This document shows, one piece after another, positions 48,913 through 60,969 of a DNA stretch of 64,000 bases. Location: positions 17,202,461 through 17,266,460 of the forward strand of contig CAKAKS010000001.1 in the NCBI GenBank assembly GCA_916700875.1, read 5' to 3'. The notes beneath the pieces were generated by a model. It was not told the origin of the DNA, made no database searches, and saw only the letters and a list, made by a program, of their open reading frames with translations. Positions within the stretch are counted from its first letter, which is position 1; each line of letters begins with the position of its first letter. Made by a program: the position numbers and the translations under genes. Origin of the DNA: Sebastes aleutianus. Lineage: Eukaryota; Chordata; Actinopteri; Perciformes; Sebastidae.

Positions 48913-49261
48913 CTTTGTCGATATTGTCAGACTCGCTTTTTAAGAAGTCTGTCTTCCTTTTTTTCCTTTTTTGGGTTGTAGTATAGGCAGTCAATGCTGG
49001 AATAGCAACTTTTTCTGCAGGATATTCCGCCGTTGAAAAGGAGGGACGCGCACGTGCATCTGTATTTCCAGAACAGCCAATAGGAACGCCCTCTCCCTCT
49101 GAAATGACCTGTGATTGGTCAAAGTCTCCCGTCACGGGCTAGATTTTCTAAAGCCTGAAAACAGAGCCATGAGGAGGTGCAGAAGTCTAGTTTCTCTCTA
49201 GAATTACAACATGCTGACATGTCATAACACATTTTGTTCCCAATGCTTGCCACAGCTTTAA

Positions 49262-50344
49262 TTAAGAATTAAAAGAAGAACGCAACTGAAAATGTAAAAT
49301 ATTTAATACGTATGTCACCATTCTCTGAATGCCTGTTCTTTAAAGATGCACTCACACACACCACACATGCAGAAGGAGAGTGGGCATACTCTGTGAAGGA
49401 AGGAAGGAAGGAAGACAGATAGATGGATAGATACTACAAATAGACAGCATTTACACAATTAAAAGTTAATAAATTCATAAATTACAACCAGACAGGTTTT
49501 TTTTTCCTTTTACAATTCCCTCATCTCTTCCCGCTCCAGCTGCATGTTTTAGGAGGGACTGTTGATCATTAGCACTTCCCCCCACATTGTGCAGTGTCTG
49601 GCATCACTCCCTGCTCTGTCATTGGCACACTCTCCCATCTTGTGTTTTAAATTGTAGGAGGCAAAGAATGGAGCTGTGTGGGGCTTGTTTGTTAGCGACA
49701 CAACACCCTCATGAGTTTGTGCTGGCAGCACGCCTAGCCACCAGAACTGCGGCGCACTACACTAGAAAACTGGAAGTGAACCCACTCTCATTTTTAAACG
49801 TTGCATATTTATTTAGTCATTTACCCAGCAGTCATTAGGGCTATGTGTGCAGCTTTTTTTCCTGTGATCTACTCACACTAATTATATCAAACTTGCTCTT
49901 TGGGTTTTAATTTGTTTACATTAGATGATATAAATGAGGCCTTTCCTCCGACGACTTCACAGATGATTGAAATGCAGCTGCACTGGGTTTTTACAGCTCG
50001 ACCGAGGCGTCCCATGTCGCCGACTCGGTTATTGTCCTTTGATTGGACTTATGCTGCAGCTTTACAAACACTTGGCTACACCTTGCAAAACAGTTATCTG
50101 TTGTATGATGGGCAATATCATAGTATACAATGATCAACCGCTTATATGGATCAAAAGGTTTGGGACGAAATCATTCCTATACAAACGCTGTTTAAATAAT
50201 TTGCTTATAGTAATCAAGTAGTCCGCATACAGTGTTCATTTTGGGTCTTTTCATACATGACAACATATGGAAAAACATTGTAAAACTACGTTAGGCAAAC
50301 GTTAATAGAATTTTTGTTTTGTTTTTTAACTTACTCCCTTGATA
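49262..50344. other. Non-coding interval
   Basis: Only a (GGAA)n/(GATA)n microsatellite at 49396-49432 and a T-run near 49498-49506. Nothing coding supported. Confidence 0.6.
49396..49432 (+). repeat. (GGAA)n then (GATA)n microsatellite
   Basis: Four GGAA-type units followed by imperfect GATA/GATG units. Confidence 0.9.
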
Positions 50345-50885
50345 CTCTGGCTGGAGCCGCGGTATCGAAGTCCCGCCCACACACCTAGCCGAGCCAATTA
50401 CGAGCCGAGCACGGCCGCAGCTTGTTAGCAGGAGCCAACTAGCTGCTACTTTAGCACAATGGTGTTTGGCTAGAAAGACACAACAACTAACCATATCACT
50501 ATAAATACCTTTATGATCAAATTGACACATGTTCCATTACACAGACTTGTGACGGTTACGGAAAGTTAAAGTTACATCCCCTCTCGAGCCTCCAACTGCG
50601 CGACTACTTCACTCAGAGCGGCCGTTTACCCCAAATTGACGCCAAACTTATCAGAAAAATTAACATTTGAACATACATCAGCGTGATAAGAACTACCTAA
50701 AATGACAGACACCATCTTTGGGAAAAATGTATTTGACGTGTACTTTGACTTTTTAGTTTGGCCCATCCGCTATTATAGAGGGGGCAGGATTTATGACCTA
50801 TACTGCAGCCAGCCACCAGGGGGCGAGCGAGGTGTTTTGGCTTCACTTTTGCAGAGCTGTCATGTCATCCATCTTTATATAAATT
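50345..50885 (+). mobile_element. MITE family C, copy 2 (left-truncated)
   Basis: Same orientation and order as 13430-14009: GGTATCGAAGTCCCGCCCAC, ATGATCAAATTGACA, GTGACGGTTACGGAAAGTTA, TGTATTTGACGTGTACTTTG and GCCAGCCACCAGGGGGCGAG. The left terminal inverted repeat is missing and the right end (ATCCATCTTTATATAAATTT) has drifted. Confidence 0.87.
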
Positions 50886-52938
50886 TTATATATTGACAAT
50901 ATGAATTACACTTAACCGATACCATACACACATGTGTCCTACAGAGAGCCCTTGCTTTCCTACGCAACATGTAAATAGATAATGGTCGCCTGAGCATTTA
51001 CATCAGAAAAAAGGAAGAACGAAGAGAGCAGAGCATTAAGGTGAGCTCTCTCTTAAACCATTTCGCCCACAGATTTCACTTTCACTCTTGACTCTTCTTT
51101 GCCTTTTTATAAATTTCTACCTCCAATTGACCCGAAATGGAAGTAAGACATTTTCACATACTGTCTCTTTGCCGGTTTTCACAGCACTCATAACATAAAA
51201 GATGCACAGATTTCAGCTGGCTGTTGCTGGAGACTACCACAGAGTCTATTATAAACTTAGTTCAATATTTCACAGGCCAGGGGCATCAGATGGACACCAT
51301 ACAACCGTGTGGAGTGAAGTTGATAGGCTTGGCTTTATATCGCTCCCGGGTACTGCTTAAATAATACATGAAAGCTCTTAAGGTGGCCATAGACACAGGC
51401 TTATAAACTTTTAATAATAAGCACAATGATAGCGTATTACTCTGATGGGATGCTGGAATTATACATTAATGATTAGGTCTTAGTGTTGTACTCCCAGCAG
51501 CTGAGTGTGAGGCTTTCAGTGCAGCAGGTTCTGCCTACAAAGTCAAGAATGGATGAGTCTTATCATGCATACACTACGCAACTTTATTGTGCATTCCCAG
51601 AGACAAACAGAGAGGAAAAACCTTCTGTTTATTAGGACTGTCAATATACAGTATGAGCGAGTGTTTTCACTCTCATGAAGATGAATCAAGCCAGAGACAA
51701 AATGCATCACATTATCAAGATACTGCCAAGGGTATTCATGTTTGTACAAGGTTTAGCAGTGGGGGTGGAAAACAGTTGTAGGTTGTCAGAAACCTTTGAG
51801 GATGAATAAATATGATGAAGGGCCTTAATTATGTGATTGCTGGCTTGGAAACTATATCACTGAAAATAGACAAGAGCGCGGCAGGGAGGGAGAGAACTCC
51901 CACACCCTTCACAGAGGGAGAATGACAGGTATGTTTTGAATGGCGCGTTTCTGCATTCTGCACCTCTGTGCAATTGAATGATATTTTGAATAGCTACAAA
52001 ACACACACGTCTGTGTGCACAGTTAAACGGGTAGAGCTCGACTGAAAGAAAGTGTTTTGGATTAATCTGAGGCAACATGTTAAGAAGATTCCAGTTGGAC
52101 GAGTGCTTACATCTCAGATAGGAGCTCAGTGTTGCTGCTGCTGTTCCACTGCTACATTTACATGGAAATTCAGCTCTTAACCCAGTTGCTGTAGTAACAT
52201 AGAATAAGTCGTAAGAAAAACCTGGTTAAGATGTTCATCTCTCCCTTGATAAACTGCTTACTGCGACATGGACAATCTTTATTCCTTCCACTGTTTCGTT
52301 GTCTTTGTAAAATCAGATCCGCAAAGCACTATGGGTACAGCTTAATGTCAACAAAAACACTGCAACAGCAATTCTTACTTTTACTATTGGGATTATAAAT
52401 GTAATATACAGACTAAGCTCCTGCTCAAAAGAGTCTTGGCTCCGAGCTGAACCTTTTCCTACTTTTCTGCTGAACTGTTGTATCCAGCACTTCAGGACCT
52501 CAGGTAGAAATGACTGCTCTATTAATTGGTTTATTCATAGCAACAGTGCGCTCCATCACCGGATATCAAAGGCACATGTGTGTAATTAAACTTGAATAAG
52601 ACTCTAAAGCGTGGCCGGTAGCCGACTCTGTGCATGCAAATGTATCCCCCGCTGGTTTGACCGACCGTTATATTTTAGAAATAACAACACAGACAGTAAT
52701 CATTCGATTGGCAAGGGTCTAACATATTCAACAACTCCATGGCATGGACATGCTACACTTTTTTTCCTTCACATTCCTTTGTTGTAGAAATCATTAAATA
52801 CAAAACAGACTCCATTCTTACGAGGCTGATACATTCACCAGTGTATCAGGACATACGGTAATATAGGAAAATGAATACATAATTATAATTAAATAGAGAA
52901 ATAAATAAAAAAAACAATAATATAAATTATATAAACAA
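50886..52938. other. Non-coding interval
   Basis: No repeat match and no supported coding sequence. Confidence 0.55.
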
Positions 52939-53636
52939 TAGGGCTGTCAAAGTTAACGCAATAATAATGCGTTAACGCAAATTTGTTTTAACGCCACTAA
53001 TTTCTTTAACGCATTAACGCAACTTGTGATTTTTATATTGAAGCAGGCTCAGTTTTAACACTAGAGTGAAGATACTGGCATCATATGAAACTAAAAAAAC
53101 TAAGGAATCTATTGGTACCAACTATGTCATACTTTGCTTGTTGCGAAAGAGGCTTAATAATACTCAAAACTTGCGCTAAAAAAGGGTCCCTTGACCTCTG
53201 ACCTCCTGATATGTGAATGAAAATGGGTTCTCTGGGTACCCACGAGTCTCCCCTTTACAAACATGCCCACTTTATGATAATCACATGCAGTTTGGGGCAA
53301 GTCATAGTCAAGTCAGCACACTGACACACTGACAGCTGTTGTTGCCTGTTGGGCTGCAGTTTGCCATGTTATGATTTGACCAAATTTTTTATGCTAAATG
53401 CAGTACCTGTGAGGGTTTCTGGACAATATTTGTCATTGTTTCGTGTTGTTAATTGATTTCCAGTAATAAATATGTACATACATTTGCATAAAGCAGCATA
53501 TTTGCCCACTCCCATGTTGATAAGAGTATTACATACTTGACAAATCTCCCTTTAAAGGTACATTTTGAACAGATAAAAATGTGTGGTTAATTTGCGATTA
53601 ATCACGGTTAAATATTTTAATGGATTGACAGCCATA
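52939..53636 (+). mobile_element. TAGGGCTGTCAA-type hAT-like MITE, complete, about 700 bp
   Basis: The left end TAGGGCTGTCAAAGTTAACG and the right end (reverse complement TATGGCTGTCAATCCATT) form the inverted termini. Subterminal GTTAACGC/GATTAATC repeats mirror each other. The body contains ATGGGTTCTCTGGGTACCCA and GACAGCTGTTGTTGCCTGTT, which I recognise from an abundant percomorph element. Flanking octamers do not match clearly. No open frame of note. Confidence 0.87.
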
Positions 53637-55875
53637 ATCCGAACATATGGTAATTGTAGGGAACTCTGAAAACATAATAATAATAATAATAAAATTAAAA
53701 AAAGAGAAAGGAAAAAAGACACAGTATAAATTATATAAATAACAACTTGACAGAGAAGATAGGTATTTAATCACATTTGCCCAGAAAAGTCCTGTAGCAA
53801 ATTAAGTACACGAAAACATTTCAGATTTATTTTATAAATTGGATAAACTCATATTATTTTTTAAATTCATTCCTGAAGGGTTAAAATTATGGGGCGAGAC
53901 CTTCGAGAACTTGGCATTACGGATGTGAAATTTCGGCAATAAAATTAATAAATTGACACTCTGCTGAATTTTCTGGTTTTTTTGTTTTCACAGTATAATA
54001 TTACACCCTTGGCTTCCAGCTTAATTGAATGCTTGGAGTGTCAAAATAGTGCTCAATTTTCTTCCACAATCCTAATGTGTACTCACATTCATAAAATAGA
54101 TGTGTTTTTCCTCATTTTTACAGTATTCATATTTATTATCAAGGAACCACAAATCTTGTTAGTGGCATAAATATAATGTACAATTATGTAAGGTAATTCC
54201 TCTACACTGGTTGCTAACATCCCTATATATGTTACGCTGACAGACATCACAAGGCACCAACTTGAATAGCTTATTTTTCATGCAGGTGAGGCGTTGCTGT
54301 GGATCACTAATTCAGGACTATAATCACTCAGTAGATAGCATTCTCTTACTAACAATGCTTACGTTGTTTAGCACCTGATGAGATAATGGCTAAAAACACC
54401 TGTGGGGGGCATTTTTTCCTGCAGAAACAAATATGCCATTTCTAAAGTATGTTCACGCAGAGTTGACTTAACAGGGAGCTCCCTATTGATTCTTTTCCCC
54501 CTACAGCTCTTTCACACTCTAATCAGACTAACAAAACAACGGGACAGGTGCTCCTTGAAGATACTGGCAGCACCATTAAGTATTTAACAACAATGGTTCA
54601 CCGCAGAGGATGTATTCCTATTCTCGGGTAACCTACTTATCACCGCAGTGTGAATGCAAATGCTGATGTTTATTACAGTGCGCCTGCATGTTTAAAACAT
54701 TAGTCAAATTTCACACGTGTCTGTTGGGGAGGGGCCTGGTGGGAAAGAAAAAAGAAATAGAAAAATAACAATTGGTTGCTATGCGAGGCATGTCATGTGG
54801 TAAATGTATGTCTTATGGTTTTCCTTCTTCTCTGTCCACATCTCAACCCAGCTTATTTACCCCCGTGCAATACAAACACTGCAGGATACATATTTGTGCG
54901 TGTTTATTTCTTGGAGAAACAGCTTCAGATCCACAGATCGTTCCATCTCCGCGCGCCACACAAAAGATGAAGGTTTTCTTTTAAAGCGAGAGCCAGCGTG
55001 TTGCAGTAGTCGTCGTCGCATTGTTCGAATGCGTAACCTTGCTCTTTGTGGTCGCACAGCAGCGCGAGCCGTCCTCACACGGAACAAGCTCTATTCTCTT
55101 TTTTTTTTTTTTTTCGTCAGACCACAATACCTCAGGGTGAGAGTTTGGTCTGGCCCAGTTGACTGTCAATGATGCAGTTTTAGCTTTTTTGTCTCTCCCA
55201 AGCCTGAGGAGGAAGTATAATTGAGAAATCAGCAGGGCCCTCTCCTCCTCCTCAAAGTCATTTGCTTACATACTGTGTTACTTCCCACACCAATCATCAG
55301 CTTAGCGGCTTAGCTGTATTTGTACTTGAAGATTGTATGGATGTTGCCGTCAGCCGTCTTATCCTGGCAGCGGCTGTGAAGGAGAGTAGAAAAGTTTCGC
55401 TTTAGCATGCACGCGGCATCGATCCATTTGGTGGTGTATGATTCTCTCAATGAAATTCAGTGATTAAAATCACTTGCAACGTCTGTGGGTGAATGACCTC
55501 AAAAATACAGACACAAAGAGAAAATAATCTCGCAGAAGTTGACACACTGAATGACAATGCTTTCTCTTGAATAACAGTTTTCTACCAGAGCAGACTTTGT
55601 TAAAGATTCTGAAAGAGTGATCACAAAAAAAAAGCAGAAAATTGACTTGTAAAGCCATCCAGCAGTCATTTCACCCTGATTAGAGAAAGATGGATTTATG
55701 GGAGGATAAAGCACGGCTAATCATCTGTCAGAGAACAGTCCTCTTCCCTCGCCCTAAGGCCTAAAACACATGAAATACATGATGGGATGATACATAGATG
55801 GACAACATTATTGATGGCATGGAGGAGATATTTAAAGCGCTGGACAAGTACGCTGCTTTAGGAACGCTTTATCAT
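53637..55875. other. Non-coding interval
   Basis: Contains an (ATA)n run (53674-53692) and a T-run near 55099-55114. The 122-codon plus-strand frame at 54804-55172 ends in the T-run, overlaps frames on the other strand and has no recognisable domain. Confidence 0.55.
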
Positions 55876-56953
55876 CAGGGGTGGAAAAAAAAAAAATCGA
55901 TTCACCTATGTATCTTGATTTCTTTTTTTACAATTTTGAAATTGATATATTTGCTTCATTTGAGTCTATGTGGAGGTAGAATAAAGCTACTGTATCTAGA
56001 AAGCTACTGTAGTCTGAGTAACGTGACATCATATCCGTTCCGTATCCGTCAACCAAAACAAACCGCAGCCGGCAGCAGGTAGTCGAAACTAGAAAGAAGA
56101 AAACGTCGGAGGGTCCACATTGATACGACCTGCATTCTCACGTTAAATCCAACGTGGTAAACACTACACATACAGTTAAGTATGGAAACACTTTGGATTC
56201 CACACATTACCAGAAAAAGCAGAGCTAGACATCACGGCTAAAGCTGCATGTTAACTCTGTCACGGACAGGAAACATTATGAAAGCTGTGCGGTCAACGTG
56301 CGGTCAAGCCAGCCACCACTCTCATCTCTGTGTTCAAATCCGCCGATGCTACAACTTTAGAGCACCCATATACTGACATTTATTTTAAATGCATTCAAAC
56401 GGCCCTGATGGAGCTGACAATGGATGTATAAAAAAAAAACGGAACTAATGGGGAGAGCTATCGACGGACTTGGCGAAGTTAGTGAAAGTATGCATGTGTA
56501 GCTACGTCCGGTTTTCAAAATAAGATGTTAACAAAGGGCACTGTATATACAAAATACATATATGGAAATAAGATTGATTGGATTATATTCAACAGAAGTA
56601 TAAAACATTACATGTCCCACTAATTTGTGAGGGAAATGTCTTTATTTTTTTATTATTGGGTTGCTGGAAAAAATCCAATGAATACTGCCTGACAACGACT
56701 GATATATTTGACTTCAGGACATCTTCGACGACATACATACTAAAAATCTAACATTTTTATTTTACTAATTTAGATATTTTCCTCAGTAAAAGTCCCTAGA
56801 AGTGTATGATTTAAGTTTTTCCCATGGTCTAGTGTTAAAAAAGTCAACAAAAATTGCAATAAATCGTTATATTGAATCGTAATACTTAGCAAATCGGTAC
56901 CCAAATATCGTGATAGTATCGAATCGGGAGATAGGTGTATCGTCCCAGCCCTA
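55876..56953 (+). mobile_element. hAT element, 1.08 kb, with exact 8-bp target duplication
   Basis: TTTATCAT flanks it exactly on both sides (55868-55875 and 56954-56961). The ends are CAGGGGTGGAAAA...ATCGATTCACC and (reverse complement) TAGGGCTGGGACGATACACC, a hAT-style CAGGG/TAGGG pair with subterminal ATCGATT/AATCG repeats. A relic of a BED finger lies inside at 56180-56281. Most of the transposase has been lost, so this is an internally deleted, formerly coding element. Confidence 0.92.
56180..56281 (+). pseudogene. BED zinc-finger relic of hAT transposase
   Basis: The plus frame from 56180 reads VWKHFGFHTLPEKAELDITA, then KAAC, a stop, and LCHGQE. This matches the N-terminal BED finger of hAT transposases (VWKyFGF... 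then Cys-x2-Cys), with the residue between AAC and LC turned into a TAA stop. A second stop (TAA) lies directly upstream, and the DNA-binding helix and His pair were not found downstream. It sits inside an element with intact hAT ends, so the identification is supported by both protein and structure. Confidence 0.85.
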
Positions 56954-58103
56954 TTTATCATACTTTTCACATACTATGGCATCAAAGTTGTCCTCTTGAA
57001 AAGTAATTTAAATCTAAAATTTGTATCAATCCACACGTTTGGGTGCAAAGGTGTGTTATTACATCACTGAGAGGCCATTTCTTTTCATTTTCCCTCTTAT
57101 CTCCATAGTGTAAAAGATCCCTCCCTGCTGTATTGTCACACTGTGAAAGGCTACCATCAAATTCAAGTCACACTGAACAGAAAAATGCTGAGGTGTGGGA
57201 TTTTCCCTAGATTACTGTGTCATCATTTTTGGGGGTTACGGTGAGGAGTCAAGCCCTTGGAGATGTGACCATTCTCCTCTTTTTAAGGCGAGCAAATTGT
57301 CTTGTGAAGTGGCGAGGCCTTGCCTGGCCTGTCTGGGTGTGAATACATTCCAAAATTGTCGCACATTATTCCTCAAGTAATCTCCGAGCCAAAGAATATG
57401 TCCCACGAAGATAATACACCTAGCAGCTTCTGAAGAATAATGTCTACAACAATACATAATACACTACCAAAACACTATACTGTTTATTGTTCCCTCTTAG
57501 ATGCAGCATATCATAAGAACTAACCCTTTGAATAAACAGAATTTCCTTCCATTATGTACCAAACGCTGAATTAACATTCCTTACCACTTGACAATATGAA
57601 TGATATCCCTTTAATAACCGTCTGACTCGCTCCCAAGTGAAACATGACTCCCCTGTCAAGACTTTTTATGCTGACATTAGAGGAACCTATGTGAATTAAT
57701 AAAAGAGACATACGGTAATATCATGGCAGCTCAAGCTATGAGAGATGACTAATTAAAATTGGCAAAGGGAATTAATGTTTCGTGTCAGCAGTTGATGAAT
57801 AAGTATCCAAGACTGGCATGTCTAATTGTTACTATGTGTCTCACCTATCATGCAAACTTGCACATGTGCAGCACTTGCAGATATTTGCTAATGTGGAAAA
57901 GGGCCCAAATATCCGCCCTGACCTGTTTTACCTCATGTGACAACATCATACACCTTTGATACTCAGAAAGGGAAGTTACTATTCTCACAACCGCAAGAGG
58001 TTACTTGTCTGAAGAACGCAAACATCAGTCTTTTAAAGCATTAGAACTAATGAGTAATGCTGTTGTTTTTCTGGTGAAGACTGGTGAAAATTGTCTTAAT
58101 TAA
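56954..58103. other. Non-coding interval, apparently single-copy
   Basis: No repeat match. ATTA-rich sequence at 57580-57790 is a possible conserved element, without proof. Confidence 0.5.
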
Positions 58104-58236
58104 AGGGGTAGTTCGGGTGTTTTGAAGTGGGTATGTATGACGTACTTACCCGAAGTCAGTGTGTTACTTACAGATGGCGGTCGGCACGTCCCCAGTTTGG
58201 AGAAACATTATTATTACCGTTTGCAAACAGTTTTTT

Positions 58237-58369
58237 GTTAAGAAGTTAAACTGGTCATAATTCCCTCTCTATTATCTATTTTATATTGCTGTGAAACTAT
58301 CTCTTTCAAACAACTGTATTTATTCAAGTTTCTCACCAAAAAATACATTTTAGGAGATTACATTTGAAC
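58237..58369 (+). repeat. Repeat shared with 38395-38535
   Basis: See the partner copy. Here it forms the leftmost piece of the insertions inside the 58.1-kb foldback element. Confidence 0.7.
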
Positions 58370-58460
58370 TAGGGCTGTCAAAGTTAACGTGATAATAACA
58401 TGTTAATACTAATTTGTTTTAATGCCACTAATTTCTTTAACGTATTAATACATTCATTTT
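58370..58460 (+). mobile_element. Truncated left end of the TAGGGCTGTCAA element
   Basis: TAGGGCTGTCAAAGTTAACG and the following 70 bases match the left end of 52939-53636, then stop where the tRNA-like repeat begins. Confidence 0.85.
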
Positions 58461-58461
58461 T

Positions 58462-58640
58462 GGCGGCACAGTGGTTAGCATTGTCGCCTCACAGCGAGAG
58501 GGTCGCAGGTTCAAACCCGGCTTGGGGCCCTATCGTGTGGAGTCAGCATGTTCTCCCCGTGTTAGCGTGGGTTTTCTCTGAGTACTCCGGCTTCCTCCCA
58601 CAGTCCAAAAACATGCAGGTTATGTTAATTGTTGATATCG
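58462..58640 (+). mobile_element. tRNA-like SINE-type repeat
   Basis: The head resembles a tRNA promoter: box A CGGCACAGTGG (58464-58474, 10 of 11 consensus positions) and box B GGTTCAAACCC (58508-58518), 44 bases apart. GTTCTCCCCGTGTTAGCGTG, TTCCTCCCACAGTCCA and ACATGCAGGTTATGTTAATT follow. It is too diverged in the stems to be a tRNA gene, and it matches a very common fish repeat. A second, decayed copy lies at 20622-20868 on the other strand. Confidence 0.82.
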
Positions 58641-58799
58641 ATAGAATTAACCTTTATCCAATACTAATTTTGACTGAGTAGAGCCTGAACGCTGAATGTA
58701 AATCAATGGCACCTCCTGTCAACGTTTGCTCAGCCGTGAGTTCCGTGCAGTGCTGTGCTGCTTACTGGCTGCTAACTGCTAACGTTAACTAGCTATCGT

Positions 58800-59097
58800 C
58801 CTGCCAATTTCAACATGGATTTGTTGTTCACAATGTAGCATTATCAGGGAAATATTAGAATGCGTCCCGTGGACACGTCGATAGTGAGTTTACTGCGTCG
58901 CAAACACATTTTCTATTGGCCCCAGGATGACAGGATGCTGTTACAGTAGTTTTGAGCCCTGATTGTATTCACGAGCCCTGACAGTACCTGTGATCCTGAA
59001 CGGTACCTACGCGCCCTGTAGAAAAACAAGTACCATCGCGTTTTCAGAATTTTGGCAGGAACTTGGTGCCGAAGTGTCAGTTCTTGTGACATCCCTA
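58800..59097. mobile_element. Right end of a TAGGGATGTC hAT-like element
   Basis: The segment ends GTCAGTTCTTGTGACATCCCTA at 59097, whose reverse complement TAGGGATGTCACAAGAACTG is a hAT-type terminus; GGTACCTACGCGCCCTGTAG lies inside. Its left partner was not found, unless the TAGGGCTGTC end at 58370 belongs to the same mosaic. Left limit approximate. Confidence 0.6.
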
Positions 59098-59555
59098 CTG
59101 CTGTGGACGGGGCCGACAGCAACATTAATTTTAGATACCTAAAAGAAAGACCCACTTAAAAAATCAATATCGATGTACAATATATTTGGAATATTTTCAT
59201 CGCTTTATCTTGCCGTCAGACAGCCCTTTCTGACGGGGAACTGAACTGAAATTTTAACCTATCTATTCCCTTTAAAGCCACCAGACTCCATTTACAAAAA
59301 CAATAGATAAGTTTCACTTTCAGTTCAGTTCCCTGTCGGAAAATATAGCATAGAACTGAAATTGTTTTTTTTAGGTGGGCCTTTCTTTTAGGTGGCTAAA
59401 ATACATGTTGCTGCTGTGCCCGTCCCCAGCAGTGCATTACTTTTCTCCCATGCTGGTACTCCTGTCTGTTTCTCCAAGCTGGGAGCGTCATTTAATATAC
59501 TATGGATAAGTACCGTATACAGCCCCACTTAAAAACACCCACACTAAACCTTTAA

Positions 59556-60969
59556 AATCATTTTTAAAATAATTTTTTCCTCTGTAATGTCCTGCCATGA
59601 ACATCATATTAAGCTTATGCTAACTAGATGGTTGATCGAGCTCATTATTGCATTCAGTACAAAATATTTCTGTCAGCACTGCTGTCCTCACTTAACACCC
59701 AGGCAGTATAAAGGAAAAGTGTAGAAGTTTCAAGGATGTTATTCTTTATTAAGGGTTTGAGTTTTGTGTTAACTGAGGCCACCATGACAACACGGTGCAC
59801 TATGGTGATGGCTCTTAATAAAATAAATTGAATTCATTTGTATTTAGCTAAATTTAATATATTGGCTTTCCGTCAAATTTGATAATACAATTGAATGAGT
59901 TATTGAGACGTGCATATCTTGTCAAGTCTTCTGCAATCTTTTGCGAATGTCCTTGGAACCTTTCCATTCAATAAAAAAAAAAAAAAAAAACTCTTTAATT
60001 GTGTCTCTCCCACTGGCGGATGAGTATTATCAATGAATAGCCAAGCGTAGCTTGGATGCACTGAACTATCGAATATTGAATTGAATCCAAACCATAAACT
60101 GTTTAAACAAAACACATGTTTCTTATGCTGTATTACAGAGAAAAAAAGTACTGTGTGCAAGATATCTAAGCTTTCATATTTTATATAATTATTGGATAAT
60201 TAAGAACATGGCATTGCTCCAAAGAAATTCTTGGAACAGGTGGATAACGAATTAAACAATTTTTCTTAAACTTTAAAGTGATCTATGAGTTAAACACTGG
60301 TTAATGTTAAAACTAAAAGGAGTTGTTTTTCATGTCTTAACAAATGTTGAACTATTGATGATGATGATAAACTTGAACATTTATAGTTTTGAAAAACTGT
60401 TAAAGCAGTTGATTTAACAAAACATTTCACTGACAAAGCAACACAGCTTCCTCGCTGCGTCTTTGTAAATCTTTAAATCTCTTGTTGTGTATTCTAGTGG
60501 AGGAGAGGAGCACTCGTAGCATACAGGTAAATGGCTATAGATGGAGAACTGCTGATGGAGCATTGACTGTAATCCTTGGGCGTTAACACACTAATCTTCC
60601 CATCTGAAAGGTTTGAAACATGGCAGCAGTGTTTCCTGAAGTTAAAACACAGTAGCTTAAGGCGCCGAACAGCCAAGGTGGTTGTACATAAAAAACGGCA
60701 ACAGTAAAGGTGCTTTGCTTTACAGATTCTTTGGGTGGGTGATATAAGTAGCCTGCGTAGCCTAAGGCTTTGGTGGCTATAAAGCTTTAGCTTGATTCTA
60801 TCCACCTGTCAGTCTAAGCTCTCTTTGACTATCCATTTTATGATAAGCGAACATTAATGTAAAAACTACCACTATTTCTAATACATGTTTATTATAAAAT
60901 TACCTTTAGTTTTTTTCTAATGCACACAACAAGAAATTTGACTTTCATTTTTAGCTGTGTTGAATATTG
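59556..60969. other. Non-coding interval
   Basis: A poly-A run (59973-59990) and nothing else recognised. Confidence 0.6.

Larger units (their letters stand above)
47636..49257. mobile_element. TTAA-target element, family A copy 3, 1.6 kb, with nested hAT
   Basis: Exact TTAA duplications flank it (47632-47635 and 49258-49261). Termini AGCTGCGGGAGGCAGTTTAT and (reverse complement) AGCTGTGGCAAGCATTGGG begin the inverted repeat. Near the ends it shares family A text: GGGCAAAAATTCCATAATAA at the left, and TGACCTGTGATTGGTCAAAG and GAGCCATGAGGAGGTGCAGA at the right. The middle differs from copies 1 and 2. It includes a 355-bp hAT insertion (48183-48537) and a near-perfect hairpin (48777-48912). 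No transposase was recognised in its open frames (up to 117 codons). Confidence 0.88.
58104..59551. mobile_element. TTAA-target foldback MITE broken by later insertions
   Basis: TTAA flanks both sides (58100-58103 and 59552-59555). The termini are AGGGGTAGTTCGGGTGTTTT and (reverse complement) AGGTTTAGTGTGGGTGTTTT, each followed by AAGTGGG. The two arms are inverted copies: the segment with ACCTAAAAGAAAG at about 59133-59145 pairs with CTTTCTTTTAGGT at 59381-59393. The left arm is interrupted between about 58205 and 59097 by unrelated repeats. No protein. Confidence 0.88.

Noticed and set aside
48782..49135. 117-codon minus-strand frame
   Set aside because: Runs across the hairpin arms and the end of the TTAA element; no transposase motifs.
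54804..55172. 122-codon plus-strand frame and a basic minus-strand frame opposite it
   Set aside because: Both depend on one open stretch next to a T-run; no domain recognised on either strand.
58462..58530. Possible tRNA gene (box A and box B present)
   Set aside because: No acceptor or anticodon stem pairing could be made, and the sequence continues into a known-type fish repeat; treated as a tRNA-like SINE head.
58370..59097. A single complete hAT element bounded by TAGGGCTGTC and GACATCCCTA
   Set aside because: Flanking octamers ATTTGAAC and CTGCTGTG do not match, and the two ends resemble different families; listed as separate fragments instead.
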